Assembly: GCA_020726505.1 (NCBI GenBank) | Contig: JAHLEZ010000015.1 | Coordinates: forward strand, 248,001-312,000 | Direction of reading: 5' to 3' | DNA length: 64,000 nt | Source: Leptodontidium sp. MPI-SDFR-AT-0119 | Lineage: Eukaryota; Ascomycota; Leotiomycetes; Helotiales; Leptodontidiaceae | Shown here: positions 1 through 9,501 of the stretch, one piece after another | Layout: every line of letters begins with the position of its first letter | Position numbering within the stretch: position 1 is the first letter of the stretch | Notes under the pieces: model-generated | Databases searched by the model: none | Seen by the model: only the letters and a program-made list of their open reading frames with translations | What the model was told of the DNA's origin: nothing | Program-made: the position numbers and the translations under genes

Positions 1-410
1 ATCTTGTGAACGAACTGGTCCCAGTGTAGTCTAAAGATGTTGGAATTCGCTACCTCATTGCTCCGTTCGGAAACATCGATGATGATAGTATCTATGCCGG
101 GAGATGTGCCAATCTCATGGGGAATTGCTAATTGACGAAATATCCCAACCGCATAGTCACTAATTTGCTTCTGTACTTTGGAGGCCTCTCGGAACTTCCA
201 CGAGGTTCGAGTCGGGAACCATTCCAGATACCTCCGGACATTTCTTTCGATTGACATGTTGAAAGGGTACAAAATCGAGATCTGGGACCCGACCACCTGA
301 TCGTTTTGGTGGTGCCCCTGAACAGCCACGTGCCAGCCACCTGACTCATCCTCAAGTTCACCCGACTGTGTGGGAGCGCAGTCTATAAGCCGTAACGTGT
401 AATTGCTCAT
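1..410 (-). CDS. CHAT-protease-like protein, N-terminal part (runs off left edge)
   Basis: An uninterrupted frame starts at the ATG at 408-410 and runs leftwards past base 1, giving about 136 residues. It shows the N-terminal region that precedes CHAT (caspase-HetF) peptidase domains in many fungal proteins. An opening beta-rich part carries 'GGWHVAVQGH', a helical stretch carries 'RYLEWFPTR' and 'IFRQLAIPHEIG', and a strand reads 'IDTIIIDVSE' followed by 'FRLHWDQF', which matches the usual HxLHWE-type element. The catalytic His-Cys part would lie outside the window. CHAT proteins are Cys proteases, often acting in regulated cell death. The gene is divergent from the gasdermin-like gene at 745, and two other CHAT fragments lie within 3 kb. 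The family call rests on the N-terminal pattern only. Confidence 0.6.
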   Translation of the reverse strand, partial: MSNYTLRLIDCAPTQSGELEDESGGWHVAVQGHHQNDQVVGSQISILYPFNMSIERNVRRYLEWFPTRTSWKFREASKVQKQISDYAVGIFRQLAIPHEIGTSPGIDTIIIDVSERSNEVANSNIFRLHWDQFVHK

Positions 411-744
411 GACCACGAGTGTATGAACGAATAAAAACCTATAGAAATCTCAAAGAATGGAGAAATTGAAACCGAATTGAATGCAGCAACCTGGGCTGAA
501 GCTGCCAAGCTGGGGCTGAGCCCGCGCTGTGTGGCTTATGGTAGGACGTTTCAAATGTGACACTACGGATACTTCGTTGATTCGTCTTCCTATTCTTTGC
601 TTCGTGCATTCTCATTGAGCTACAGCTTCACAGAAAACGTGGACTGAATATGCAAGGATAGTTGTGCTAGCTATCTTCCATCAGTCTTCTATCGTGAACA
701 CATAGATCGACTTTACAACACCACTACCTATCAGCGAGGACAAC
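411..744. other. divergent intergenic region
   Basis: This stretch of 334 bases separates two outward-facing genes (CHAT-like on -, gasdermin-like on +) and must hold both promoters. I see no ORF and no clear named motif in it. Confidence 0.4.
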
Positions 745-1606
745 ATGCCACCTACTGACTCCAAGCTCTTGCTCTTCCTTGACGAGACGCTTCCCGCCGA
801 CGAGGGGGGATCGCTCCTAAGGACTTTCGTAGCCGACGTACGATGTCCTACAAACCGCTACGAGCCCAAAAGCGCAAGCAATCCACGGCAGCACCCATTC
901 CTAAAGCCAGATGATATTCTAAAACCTTACGTCGAGGATAGAACTATCACTGCTGGGACCAGTAGTGGCCGTGCTTTTGAGACAGGGTTGTTCAGCTTTA
1001 TTTCTGGCAATACCAATTCCAGCAATTCTCGCCAGGCAGAACTCATCTCGAAAAGCATCACCACCTACAGTCTCCGCTCACCGGATGATGTGTTCAACAA
1101 AATTCGCAATGATGAGAAGTACTGGCAACAAGTTGAGGACCTACCTCATGCGGACGAGCGGCACAGAAAAGCTGTACTTTATTCGTGGCTAAAAAATCGC
1201 TACGAATCCTGTCATTACTCTCCAGACATCTAAGAACCGATCTCACGGCGGAGAGCTGACGCTGCCACTGATTGAGGCTGCGACTGGCGGTCTAAATCTT
1301 CCCGCAGGCATCATCATTGGAGATCCACGCCTTGTAGCATCATGCGACAGAGGAACATCGGCTTCACAGAGCGGGCTGGTTGAAGGCGAGCGGTTGTTTG
1401 CTATTCAATACTGGGCCCTCGTGAAGAAACGCCAGACAGAGCGAAAGCGGAAAGGGAAACACTTCAAATGGCCGAAGTCTAAGAGGACGGAAGGTATCCA
1501 AGCGAGACCGCCACGAGGAAAGCATATCATGTTCCATGGTAATGATGACTCCTCAAACGATGGCGACGATTCTGACGATAAGGCCGAAGAGGATCAGGAC
1601 AACTAG
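745..1606 (+). pseudogene. gasdermin-like (RCD-1/HET-Q-type) cell-death protein, probably broken
   Basis: The first frame starts at ATG 745 and runs to a stop at 1231-1233. The second frame continues to a TAG at 1604-1606. Together they cover about 267-290 residues, the size of fungal gasdermin-like proteins. The second part has the repeated-strand pattern I associate with this family: a GxKIA element just after the join, 'GGELTLPLIEAATGGLN', then 'ERLFAIQYWALVKKR'. A basic stretch and a short Asp/Glu-rich tail (to residue end) follow. Members form membrane pores and are typically encoded beside the protease that activates them; here a CHAT-like gene lies 335 bp away, divergent. The join is the problem. 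Either a 61-nt GT..AG intron (1174-1234) keeps frame, or, more likely, there is a frameshift near 1165-1175 plus a TAA at 1190-1192, because the would-be intron itself reads like family sequence. Homology is from pattern recall, not a search. Confidence 0.5.
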
Positions 1607-1942
1607 GGCATCGTGGAATGTAGTATAGATGCTCTTAGCATGTAGAAACATACAATGCGTGTCGTACCCATAAACAAAGAAAGAAAGTCAAGTTATATTG
1701 GCTTGGCCGTTTTCCGCTCTAGACCCTTCTGAATGCCATAATGCTTCCCATTTGTCTGAGTGAGACATCAATTTCCGCTTCTAAAGGAGATCAACAGAAG
1801 AGGCGTGACATAATAGCTGATGATGGCCTTGTGGAATTTTAGGAATTATGTAAACGAGGCAACGCCGCAGTAGGAAAGAGTGGTTCGAGTATAAGAATAG
1901 AACAATAGTGGCTCAGAAAGAAAAAAAATCAAGCTTTGCTAA
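1607..1942. other. intergenic, no gene seen
   Basis: These 336 bases separate the converging 3' ends of the gasdermin-like gene and the CHAT fragment. The only notable feature is an A-rich run near 1920-1928. Confidence 0.4.
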
Positions 1943-2667
1943 CTAACTGCAAGTGGGCGGAGCGTCATCACATGACCGGAGCCCACTATTATTTTGTTCC
2001 TGGAGGTCTGAGTTGAATAGGAGCCACGGCGAGCCGTACAGAATAATCCCGGCCTGTGGGTTGATGCCGTCAGTGTCCAAATTTCGGCAAGTGGGTCATG
2101 AGAAAAGCTTACCCAGTAACACAATCCCTTCGTTTCCTCTCTCGCTCGCATTGCACGTACCGCCTTCTGATGAGCTATGGCCAGATCAAGCACAAAGGTG
2201 TTCTTTCCTGCCCGAATGTCGTTGCCGAGATCCTTATAGAAGCTTTCCGTGAAAGTGGAACTAGCATATAAGTCGTCTAGCTCCCAGAGAGTTCCAAGGA
2301 CAGAGCCAGCTCCAGCAACCGTCAAAGCAGTGAAAAAACCTAGTGGCTCATCCCCAATGTTCAAATTCTGCTGCCCGGACTTACATGCGACAAGTGTTAT
2401 GTGAGGTGATTGAAGAATAGGACTTTCGAAGAGTTTCTTGACTGTGACATTCCCATCGTTTAGTTTCAAAACACTTTCCTCGAGAATATTAGAGGAATGA
2501 AAATCGGCGTGCCCATGATAATGAATCAGCTTATGTTCTTGCATCGCGGCAAGTAGAGCGTGCGATGTGGCATTCTCGCCAATGAAAATATCGGCCTTCA
2601 AGTATTCTCCAGTCTCGACTGCCATCTTACTTTCAGTCTTGTGTTCGGGTGTTGGGTTCCCAAACAC
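1943..2667 (-). pseudogene. CHAT peptidase domain, C-terminal fragment with intact catalytic dyad
   Basis: On the minus strand, exon 1 runs to 2113 and exon 2 is 2053..1943, joined across a 59-nt intron (2054-2112, GTAAGC..CACAG, branch CTGAC). Splicing replaces a non-homologous tail with 'CYWAGIILYGSPW', the canonical end of a CHAT domain. The His site is in 'IHYHGHADF' and the Cys site in 'LVACKSGQ', so the His-Cys dyad is present. 'GFFTALTVAGAGSVLGTLWE' is also typical. No N-terminal region is joined to it: the frame is open up to 2787 without an ATG, and the first ATG in frame is at 2625. It is therefore either a truncated relic or a gene with an upstream exon I cannot place. It lies on the same strand as the left-edge CHAT gene, with a + strand CHAT tail immediately beside it. 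Confidence 0.6.
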
Positions 2668-2699
2668 TGCAACCTTGAATTCTTTGCTCGATTCGGAGG

Positions 2700-2996
2700 A
2701 TGATGTGTTCGTTGCCCGGGCAAGAACTTGACGGGAGATTGCCCTATAATGCTCTATTGAAATCGCAGTCTGATGTCTGGGAGGCGGTCAGCATCGCCAG
2801 GCAAGCTCTGATATTGCAGCAATATCGTGCTGTTGGCATTGGTCTGGATGTCGAGCTGGAAGACTGGATTATTCCTGTTTTGTATCAAAGTCACAATGTG
2901 ACCTTCGAAATAGTATCGGCTGGCGAAGTGGGCTCCGTCAGACCGAGTGTAGCAGAAAGCCAACATCTGGCCGAAGTTGTTAAGCTATTGAATTAA
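2700..2996 (+). pseudogene. relic of a second CHAT-type gene (C-terminal tail)
   Basis: The + frame is open from 2679 and ends with TAA at 2994-2996. From about 2766 it reads 'WEAVSIARQALILQQYRAVG' followed by 'VELEDWIIPVLYQS'. I associate this helix plus 'xDWxVPVLYQ' element with the C-terminal end of another CHAT subtype. No His or Cys catalytic part is joined to it and the upstream frame is closed. It starts where the minus-strand CHAT fragment begins, so the two relics sit back to back, which suggests a rearrangement between CHAT copies. Confidence 0.4.
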
Positions 2997-3255
2997 GTAC
3001 TTTAATTTTTGATGCTGCAGCTCTCCTGTAAAGCCCTGTAACTATAGGGACGTACCTTTAAAGGTGTCTGAAGTAATTTTGGTTGGGGCCTTACTTCGTT
3101 ACTAAGTTAGGTGGTGTGGGGTCTTAGGGGTGAATTCGAGTAGTTTAGTGCCTGAGGCAAACAGAGAGGGGTGAGTCTGCTATCTAACTCTACCGATAAG
3201 TTAGACGTGAATGTTCTACTCTTGATTCACCTCCCGGAACGCTGGATCAGCAACG

Positions 3256-3285
3256 TCAAAGGACCTAACATCAAAGGACCTAACA
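3256..3285 (+). repeat. two tandem 15-bp copies just before a start codon
   Basis: The unit tcaaaggacctaaca occurs twice in a row (3256-3270, 3271-3285) and ends two bases before the ATG of the Mth938 gene, within its 5' leader. Confidence 0.9.
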
Positions 3286-3287
3286 TC

Positions 3288-3656
3288 ATGGACAAACCCT
3301 CCCCCAAAATTCTAACCATCGCCTGGGGCCACATCGAGATCGATGGTCTCGGTACAGGAAAAGACTTCAAGCTCTTCCCTGGCGGAGGTCGCGCCTGGGA
3401 CTGGAACGAGACAGGCACACGGCACAAGCCAGGAATCCAACCTGCCGACGTGGAGGAGCTCATCTCTCGCGGCGCCACCACCATAATCCTCTCGCGGGGT
3501 ATGGACTTGAAATTGCATGTGGATCAAGCTACCTTGACGTTTCTTGAAGAAAAGGGGATCACGACGCATGTTGCGGAGACTAAGGAAGCTGTGAGCATGT
3601 ACAATAAGCTGGCGGGGAATACGCCTGTTGGAGGTCTTTTCCATTCCACCTGCTAG
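3288..3656 (+). CDS. Mth938/AAMDC-domain protein
   Basis: This is a single-exon ORF of 122 aa. The frame opens earlier (3171), but the first ATG is at 3288 and gives the normal family length. Family features are 'ILTIAWGHIEIDG' at the start, 'FKLFPGGGRAWDWNETGTRH' as the conserved core, 'GIQPADVEELISRGA' and the strand 'TTIILSRGMDLKL'. 'EEKGITTHVAETKEAVSMYN' follows near the end. Mth938-domain proteins are small alpha/beta proteins found from archaea to humans (AAMDC); their biochemical role is poorly defined. It stands between the CHAT relics and an AT-rich block and has no obvious partner. Confidence 0.85.
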   Translation: MDKPSPKILTIAWGHIEIDGLGTGKDFKLFPGGGRAWDWNETGTRHKPGIQPADVEELISRGATTIILSRGMDLKLHVDQATLTFLEEKGITTHVAETKEAVSMYNKLAGNTPVGGLFHSTC

Positions 3657-5701
3657 GCTTTTGGATTGTATTTCTTGTGAGTTGGCAGGCGAGTTCAAAC
3701 AGGAGCCAAGGAATTACCTCTGCTGACTGGGCGCAGTGCGGCCAGTAATTTCGACAGTCCGTAAACTGTATATTTTCAAGGGAACTAGTCCGTTTAAGGG
3801 TTTTATAAATTCTGTGCGACCTAGTTTGCGATTATTAATCGTACGGACTATTTATAAACTTCAAGTTCCAGTACAACTGGCAGTTTTGCCTCATCCCAGC
3901 TTCGAAACCCTAAAGTGTCCCATAATACCCCCCTGTTCCTCAATATCTTCATCCGTAGGATGCATAGGGAGCACTACAGGCCTAATAAACCGTCCTCTCA
4001 ATCTTATCCCAATCTCTCAACTTGTACCATGACTTTAGACATGCCAGAGCCTCAATCATCCTCTTGTATAAATCTGCGCGCCATAGCAGCCACAAGGCTG
4101 ACGACGATCTTGAGTATGGTAGGGAGGCTTCAAAGCTTGGATACGACCTTTCTATAAGCATCAGGAGTGGTACAAGCTTAATAGTGGAGCTGTGGTGAAA
4201 CAACTTTCTTAGGATGAAAGGAGACCGTCCGCAGATCAGGCGCAAGAGTGACGATACGAACCTAATTTTCTAGTGTAACAAGGTTCAGAGTGTTCAAGAG
4301 AGGCCACGTAATACGACTTATATAAAATTATAAGAAATGTCGATGTGTATATAGAGTTTGAACTGCTTAAAGTCAAAGTACTGTAGTGGGGAAGACCTTC
4401 ATTCGGTTCTTTATCACCTGACCGGATAGACTCTTTCCACATAAAAGAGGTTAACACTTGAAAACAACTCAATAACACAGCACTTTCATAAAATTCTATC
4501 TAATACACCTTTTTTCCCTCCCCTTCCTTAACTTTTCATACTCTTCAGATACATATTATCTTCAGATTTGATTGATTCGTAATTTCCTAACCTAGAATCT
4601 CTCCCGTACCTCACTACATGCTAATTACTTCTTTTATTGTGTGGTTTATTGGGCTTCGTCCCTCCCACAGTACCTAGTATTTTTCTCGGCATAGTGGATT
4701 TCTCGTTACGCAGGGATGGACGATTGTGTCTTAGGAAAATATAACTTATATATTTTTGAGTCTCGAGTTAGTATAGAAGAAAGTTTTGTAAATCCAAAAG
4801 GATTTAAACCGTGATTCGCGGCAGACTTAAAAACCTGCAGGCGGTTTACTAGAGCCAAACGATCTAACGCCTCTTTTGCAGTCTATAGTGACGGTTCGTG
4901 AGATAAATAGCGCGATGCCCCAAATTTTAATACGGATCTCGCTAGGGAAAATAAGGAACAGCTAGAATTCGTTGCAAGTTAACATCGTCGTGCCGTGCTT
5001 TGCCTAGCTCTAGTGCTATCCTCGGGATTTTATTCGGAAAAAAGAAGAAGAAAACGCGCGAGAAAAGTATAATACTAAAGGAGCTAAAATAAGATTTGTG
5101 CTTGAAGATAAAATAAGGAAAGTGTAGCCGAGTATTAAGGGGGGCCAAAACGAGCCCCCCCGAGAGCTAAAATAGCTTCTCCGTACATACTCAGGCTAAC
5201 TCTACCGTATACTTAAGTTACTCAAGCCGAGCTCAGGCCGTGCTCAAGGATACTTAGGAACACTTACCCTCGGATCAGGTTAAAGTGACAGCTAATCACA
5301 TCCGAATACTACGGAACGAGCGAAAAGAAAAAGTTGAGTCTAACTTAAGTAGCAGTTGATTTCGCGTTCGTCTTGGGAGAATTCTCGAATATTAAAACTC
5401 CTAAATAGCAAACTTCTCCTGCTCCTGACGTCCTAGAATATTAGATTCACGATAGCTACGGCATCATCTTTGTGATTTCTTTTCCATTGAATTGTCCATA
5501 TTCTGATCCGAGTTCTCGGACCGAGTATTCACTCTTCGATATCGTTCTGAACGAGTGATCAAATTGTGCCATAAGATCTGAAAATTGCGAATCTCTTGCA
5601 TCGCTCTTTTATGATCTTTAAACAACCACTCCATGAGAATTGAAACACCAACAGCAACAAAACCCTCAAGCATCTGAGGCAACACTACAACAAGGTCAAA
5701 G
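3657..5701. other. AT-rich block without genes
   Basis: About 2 kb are rich in A+T and TpA, with many stops in all frames and only short ORFs that resemble nothing I know. By eye the composition differs clearly from the gene blocks on either side. It could be an old transposon eroded by repeat-induced point mutation (RIP), but I could not find terminal repeats or transposase remnants. A purine-rich run lies near 5040-5070. Confidence 0.45.
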
Positions 5702-6531
5702 ATGCCACCAACTGCAGCAGTTGAAAAGCCCGGCGAGTAAGCATACTACAATTCTTTTGAATGAGAAGAGAAGCTGACCACCACTCCAGAAGGCTCGGGG
5801 ATGAACTCATTTTAATTCAAGTCGGGCCAGAGCGCAAACAATTCTCAGTCCACAAGAAGCTCCTTCGATCATCATCACCCTTCTTCGACAAGGCCTTCCA
5901 AGCAAACGCTTTCAAAGAGGGCATCGAAGGAGTTCTGTACCTGCCAGACGATCACCCCGTAGCTCTTGGCTTGTATGTCGAGTGGATTTACCGATTGACG
6001 ATCCCAGACGGCCACAGCCAAAGCTACGTCGACGGGCTCTACCATCTTTGGATTCTTGCCGACAAGCTCTGTCTCCCAACCTCAGCCTTGAAGGATGCAG
6101 TCATGGATAAGATCCAAGATGTCTCCAGCGCCTACAACCTCGAGCCCAGGTCCGCGATGGTCCAACTGGTGTTCGAACAAACGGCAAAGAAGTCACACCT
6201 GAGATTGTACTGCATCGACGTCATCGCCTTCTCGCTCTTGCTCAAATCCGAGTTGAGAAAAACAGATCATGAGGCCAAGCGCTTAGCTGGGATTCTGGAT
6301 GATGAGCTTGAGCAGGTGTATGAGATGACGACAAGACACCCTGACATCTTCAAGTACCTGTTCTACGAGGCTATCGGCTTTGCGAAGATGAAGGCTCTTT
6401 CTGACCCAAGAGCGAGATACAGATTGGGTATAGAAGCCCGATGCTGGTATCATGAGCATGCTGAGGGAGATTGTCACTCTGCCTCGGTCCTGGCACCACC
6501 ATTCATTCAAGATGCAGAAGCGGACTTTTGA
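5702..6531 (+). CDS. BTB/POZ protein, copy a (intact)
   Basis: Exon 1 is 5702-5736 (35 nt), followed by a 53-nt intron (5737-5789, GTAAGC, branch CTGAC, CCAG); exon 2 is 5790-6531, giving 258 aa. The ATG at 5761 lies inside the intron and is not the start. The BTB/POZ fold spans about residues 14-110: 'LILIQVGPERKQFSVHKKLL', 'SPFFDKAF', 'LYLPDDHPVALGLYVEWIY' and 'ILADKLCLP'. A helical BACK-like region follows, with 'LRLYCIDVIAF'. Near the C-terminus is 'CWYHEHAEGDCH', a C-x2-H-x-H-x4-C-H motif shared by the other copies. BTB domains mediate dimerisation and often cullin-3 binding; the role of this family is unknown. It is the only clearly intact copy of the left cluster. Confidence 0.85.
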
Positions 6532-7673
6532 TTGATCGGTGGCATTTTCTTCGTTGTAAAAAAAGATCTATTCATGGTGGCGAAGAAGCACAAGCAGTGG
6601 CTGCCATGGGATTGGTTTGGGAAGGGGCCTGGTGCTTCCGTGGATATGGACATATTAATTACGAGCACCGAACTTCAACAGCACTTGGGGTTGCGCCGCT
6701 TCGACTCAGATGAACATCAGCTGGGATCAACAGCCCCACAGAGCTGAATACGGAGATTGACACTATGCCCTAGATTCTACAAATGCAATGAAATTTAAAA
6801 TAATCTCTACTCTGCTCGCTTCGAGTCATAGGTTTGTTATGCTCAGACAGACTTGAACTTAGTCCCAATATGCCCGATTGCTCGGCCATTGATGCAATGG
6901 TCTTCTCCCTAATTTTTCTCCCAAACGAACTTTGTATGCCTCGATGCTACTCCTTCTCATCTCCCCCGAACTGACTTTTAAGTGTTGAGAATTACAGCAC
7001 ATTCGCTTAATTTCGTAACCTGGCCTAAACTCTAGGCGCGTCAACAAATCAGAGTGTCAAGGATAGTGAGTGGCCTGCAGAAAGCCCAGCTCGACAAATG
7101 AGCCAGCAACAATAGATCCAGCAGTCTAAAGTATCATAGGCTAGAAGTGAGCCAGTCTCCAATCACAGTAGATTAGGGCGAAGCAGCTATTTCTTATTTT
7201 CTCAAAGCGGGTAGTGCTAAGCAAAGCCAATGCGGCGACTGCCCTACTTGTGTCGAGCTTTCACCTTCCACTAAATCTTTCCTCCATTCTAATCAATAGC
7301 CCAAAAGTTCGCGCGCTAACAGGAAATAAGTTTCACCATTACTACCCCATGAACTTTTTCCACAAGAACGATATCGGCCACAACTACCACCAACACCAAA
7401 TCCTCCAACATCGAACCTCGCCGCACGTTGCCAAACATGCCGAGAAAGCTATTCAAGAACCTAAAATAGAAAAATTCCTTCTAAGCGCGATACGATTCTT
7501 TCGCTTCTCCCATTTGTCAAGTCTGCGGTCATCGCAACAGGCCCACGAAATCCAGCACTCCCCGCCATACACCATCCGCCATTCAAGCCGTGAAGGACAG
7601 CTCCTCGAATCGACGATCTGGCCTTAAACACCGACTTCCATTGCCTTCAATTCGTCGTAGCCTCCATCGAAGA
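6532..7673. other. intergenic between BTB copies a and b
   Basis: About 1.1 kb without a gene I can support. ORFs of 60-140 codons occur (for instance 7214-7627), but they have no family pattern and lie where the promoter of copy b should be. Confidence 0.4.
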
Positions 7674-8540
7674 TGTCATCCCAAGCCCGTAAGCTCTAGA
7701 TCCCCTTTTTCCGTCCCGTACCAATTGTCGACTTCTATACAGAAATCTCGGCAATGAGATGATCACTCTGCAAGTCAACCCAGAGCGTAAAGAGTTCATC
7801 ATCTACAAAACCCTGACCTTCAACTTAGTCGATTATCTCAAAGGGGCGTTCCAATGTGGATTTGCTGAAGCCCAGAGCGGCATCATCGTCATGGTGGAAG
7901 ATAGGCCCGAAACAGCCTCCTTGTTCGTTAGTTGGATCTACCGACGCACCGCCCCTGCAGGCAATACCAAAACCCACCTCCACAAGTTATTCAATCTCTA
8001 CCTCTTCGCTGACAAGATCTGCCTGGTCGCTCACCAAGATACCGTTGTGGATCGCATTCAAGACATGTGTATGTAATACAAGCTCGAGGACAAGCATATC
8101 ACACCAGCTCTCTGGGCCAAGATTCTGGATAATCGCCCCGTCTTCCGTGGTCTGAAACGCTTCTGCATCCACCTTATGGTCTACTGCTACAACAAGAGAG
8201 CTTGGCATCGACTCAGCCGTACACACGGAGTGTTTATGGTACTGAAGAATACGACGACCCGGAAACGGCTACCTTGTACCTCATCGAAACCGATATACAT
8301 GCTGCTTGGGAATATGTGAACTCTGATGTTCATATCTTCCGTGTATTTCTCGATCTGGTTATGGGGGAGCAGGAAGAAGAGTGGGATCCCCAGATCCGTA
8401 ATGAAGATGATCAATGTGATCGTTACTTCTATCACTACCATCTAAAAGATAATCCCTACCGGAATGATGATGATCAGGATAAGGAATTGGAGTTTATTCT
8501 AAATGAAATGTGGCAAATGGAGGATGTGTGGTGGGAGTAG
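7674..8540 (+). pseudogene. BTB/POZ protein, copy b (broken)
   Basis: This has the same plan as copy a: a short first exon at ATG 7674, then a GTAAGC..ACAG intron (about 7690-7751), then 'ITLQVNPERKEFIIYKTL', 'LFVSWIYRRTAPAGN' and 'LFADKICLVA'. At least three lesions are visible. The first exon has phase 1 instead of the phase 2 used elsewhere, so it no longer joins in frame. A TAA at 8074-8076 follows 'DRIQDMC'. The homologous remainder then switches frame at about 8200-8250, after which 'LFLDLVMGEQ'-like helical sequence runs to a stop at 8540. The C-terminal motif is degenerate: 'CDRYFYHYHLKDN' keeps H-x-H but has lost the paired cysteines. Confidence 0.8.
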
Positions 8541-9501
8541 GTGCATGATTTTTTTGTGATCTTTTGATCCAACTCGAGGGAGAGCTTCTGGTGGGACCTG
8601 GAGGAATACATCTGTCCCTAATCCTGAGAATGCCAGAGCAGTATGAGGATGAGGATCACAAACGCACTGCCACGCCACTTTCAAAGTGTTTTTCAGGACT
8701 TTGAAAGCTGGGGATCGTTAATCAAGGGGTGGACGTTGAGTAGCAATGAACCAGGTTCCAGCAGACTTGGTTACTTCTTTGGCAATATAAACAAATTGCT
8801 GAATGGAATGCATGCCCTTGTAAACAAGGAGTTTATACCTAAAAGTGACTTTTGCAACTTAATGATAAATGAAGAACAGGATAACGTCCCGGAGATAAAA
8901 CTGTGTTGGCCCAACTCATGTCCACAAGCGATCGTTCCACACTTGCAACGTTGAAAGATATGGGTGTTTGGGAAGGGAACGGGTTTGGGCTATCATGGAG
9001 GGTGGGGGTCGATTAAAGATAAAAGGCTTCTCAATAAACTCAGAAAACAGAGTCCCCGTCGGTTATAATGGGATATTCGCGCGCAAACTAAAGGACGGAG
9101 TGAGCAGAGCCTTGGAGTTTGGCCGCGCAATGGTCTCTAACGAAACTGCTTTCGATGATAATATATGCTATTTGAATGAATTTGAAGTCTAGCCATGAGC
9201 TTGCTTCTTCACGTCTGACTGTGTTTCATAGCTGTATATGTATTAAGCTATAGGTTGAGCTATTTTATGTATTCAAGCAACAACAATCAACATCTCACCT
9301 TTGACACCCTTGAATTTGCCTAAGCAGCTCTTTGAAAGTGAATAAGTTAGGCTCGAAGTTCGCTAGCGTCATAAAGCGCGCTAGTGCCATGTTGTTCCTT
9401 TCTTGTGCAGGCCCTCCCCAACTACGAATGTTTCTTCAGCAGCTCCTCCTCCACGACGTTGGCGCATTTTTGCCCAAGAACGAACCTCGCGCAACAACAT
9501 C
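8541..9501. other. intergenic between BTB copies b and c
   Basis: About 960 bases. Two consecutive short ORFs (8643-8954, 8968-9192) have no recognisable domain and I do not call them genes. Confidence 0.35.

Noticed and set aside
7214..7627. 137-codon ORF before BTB copy b
   Set aside because: Basic, Ser/His-rich chance translation of the upstream region; no family pattern.
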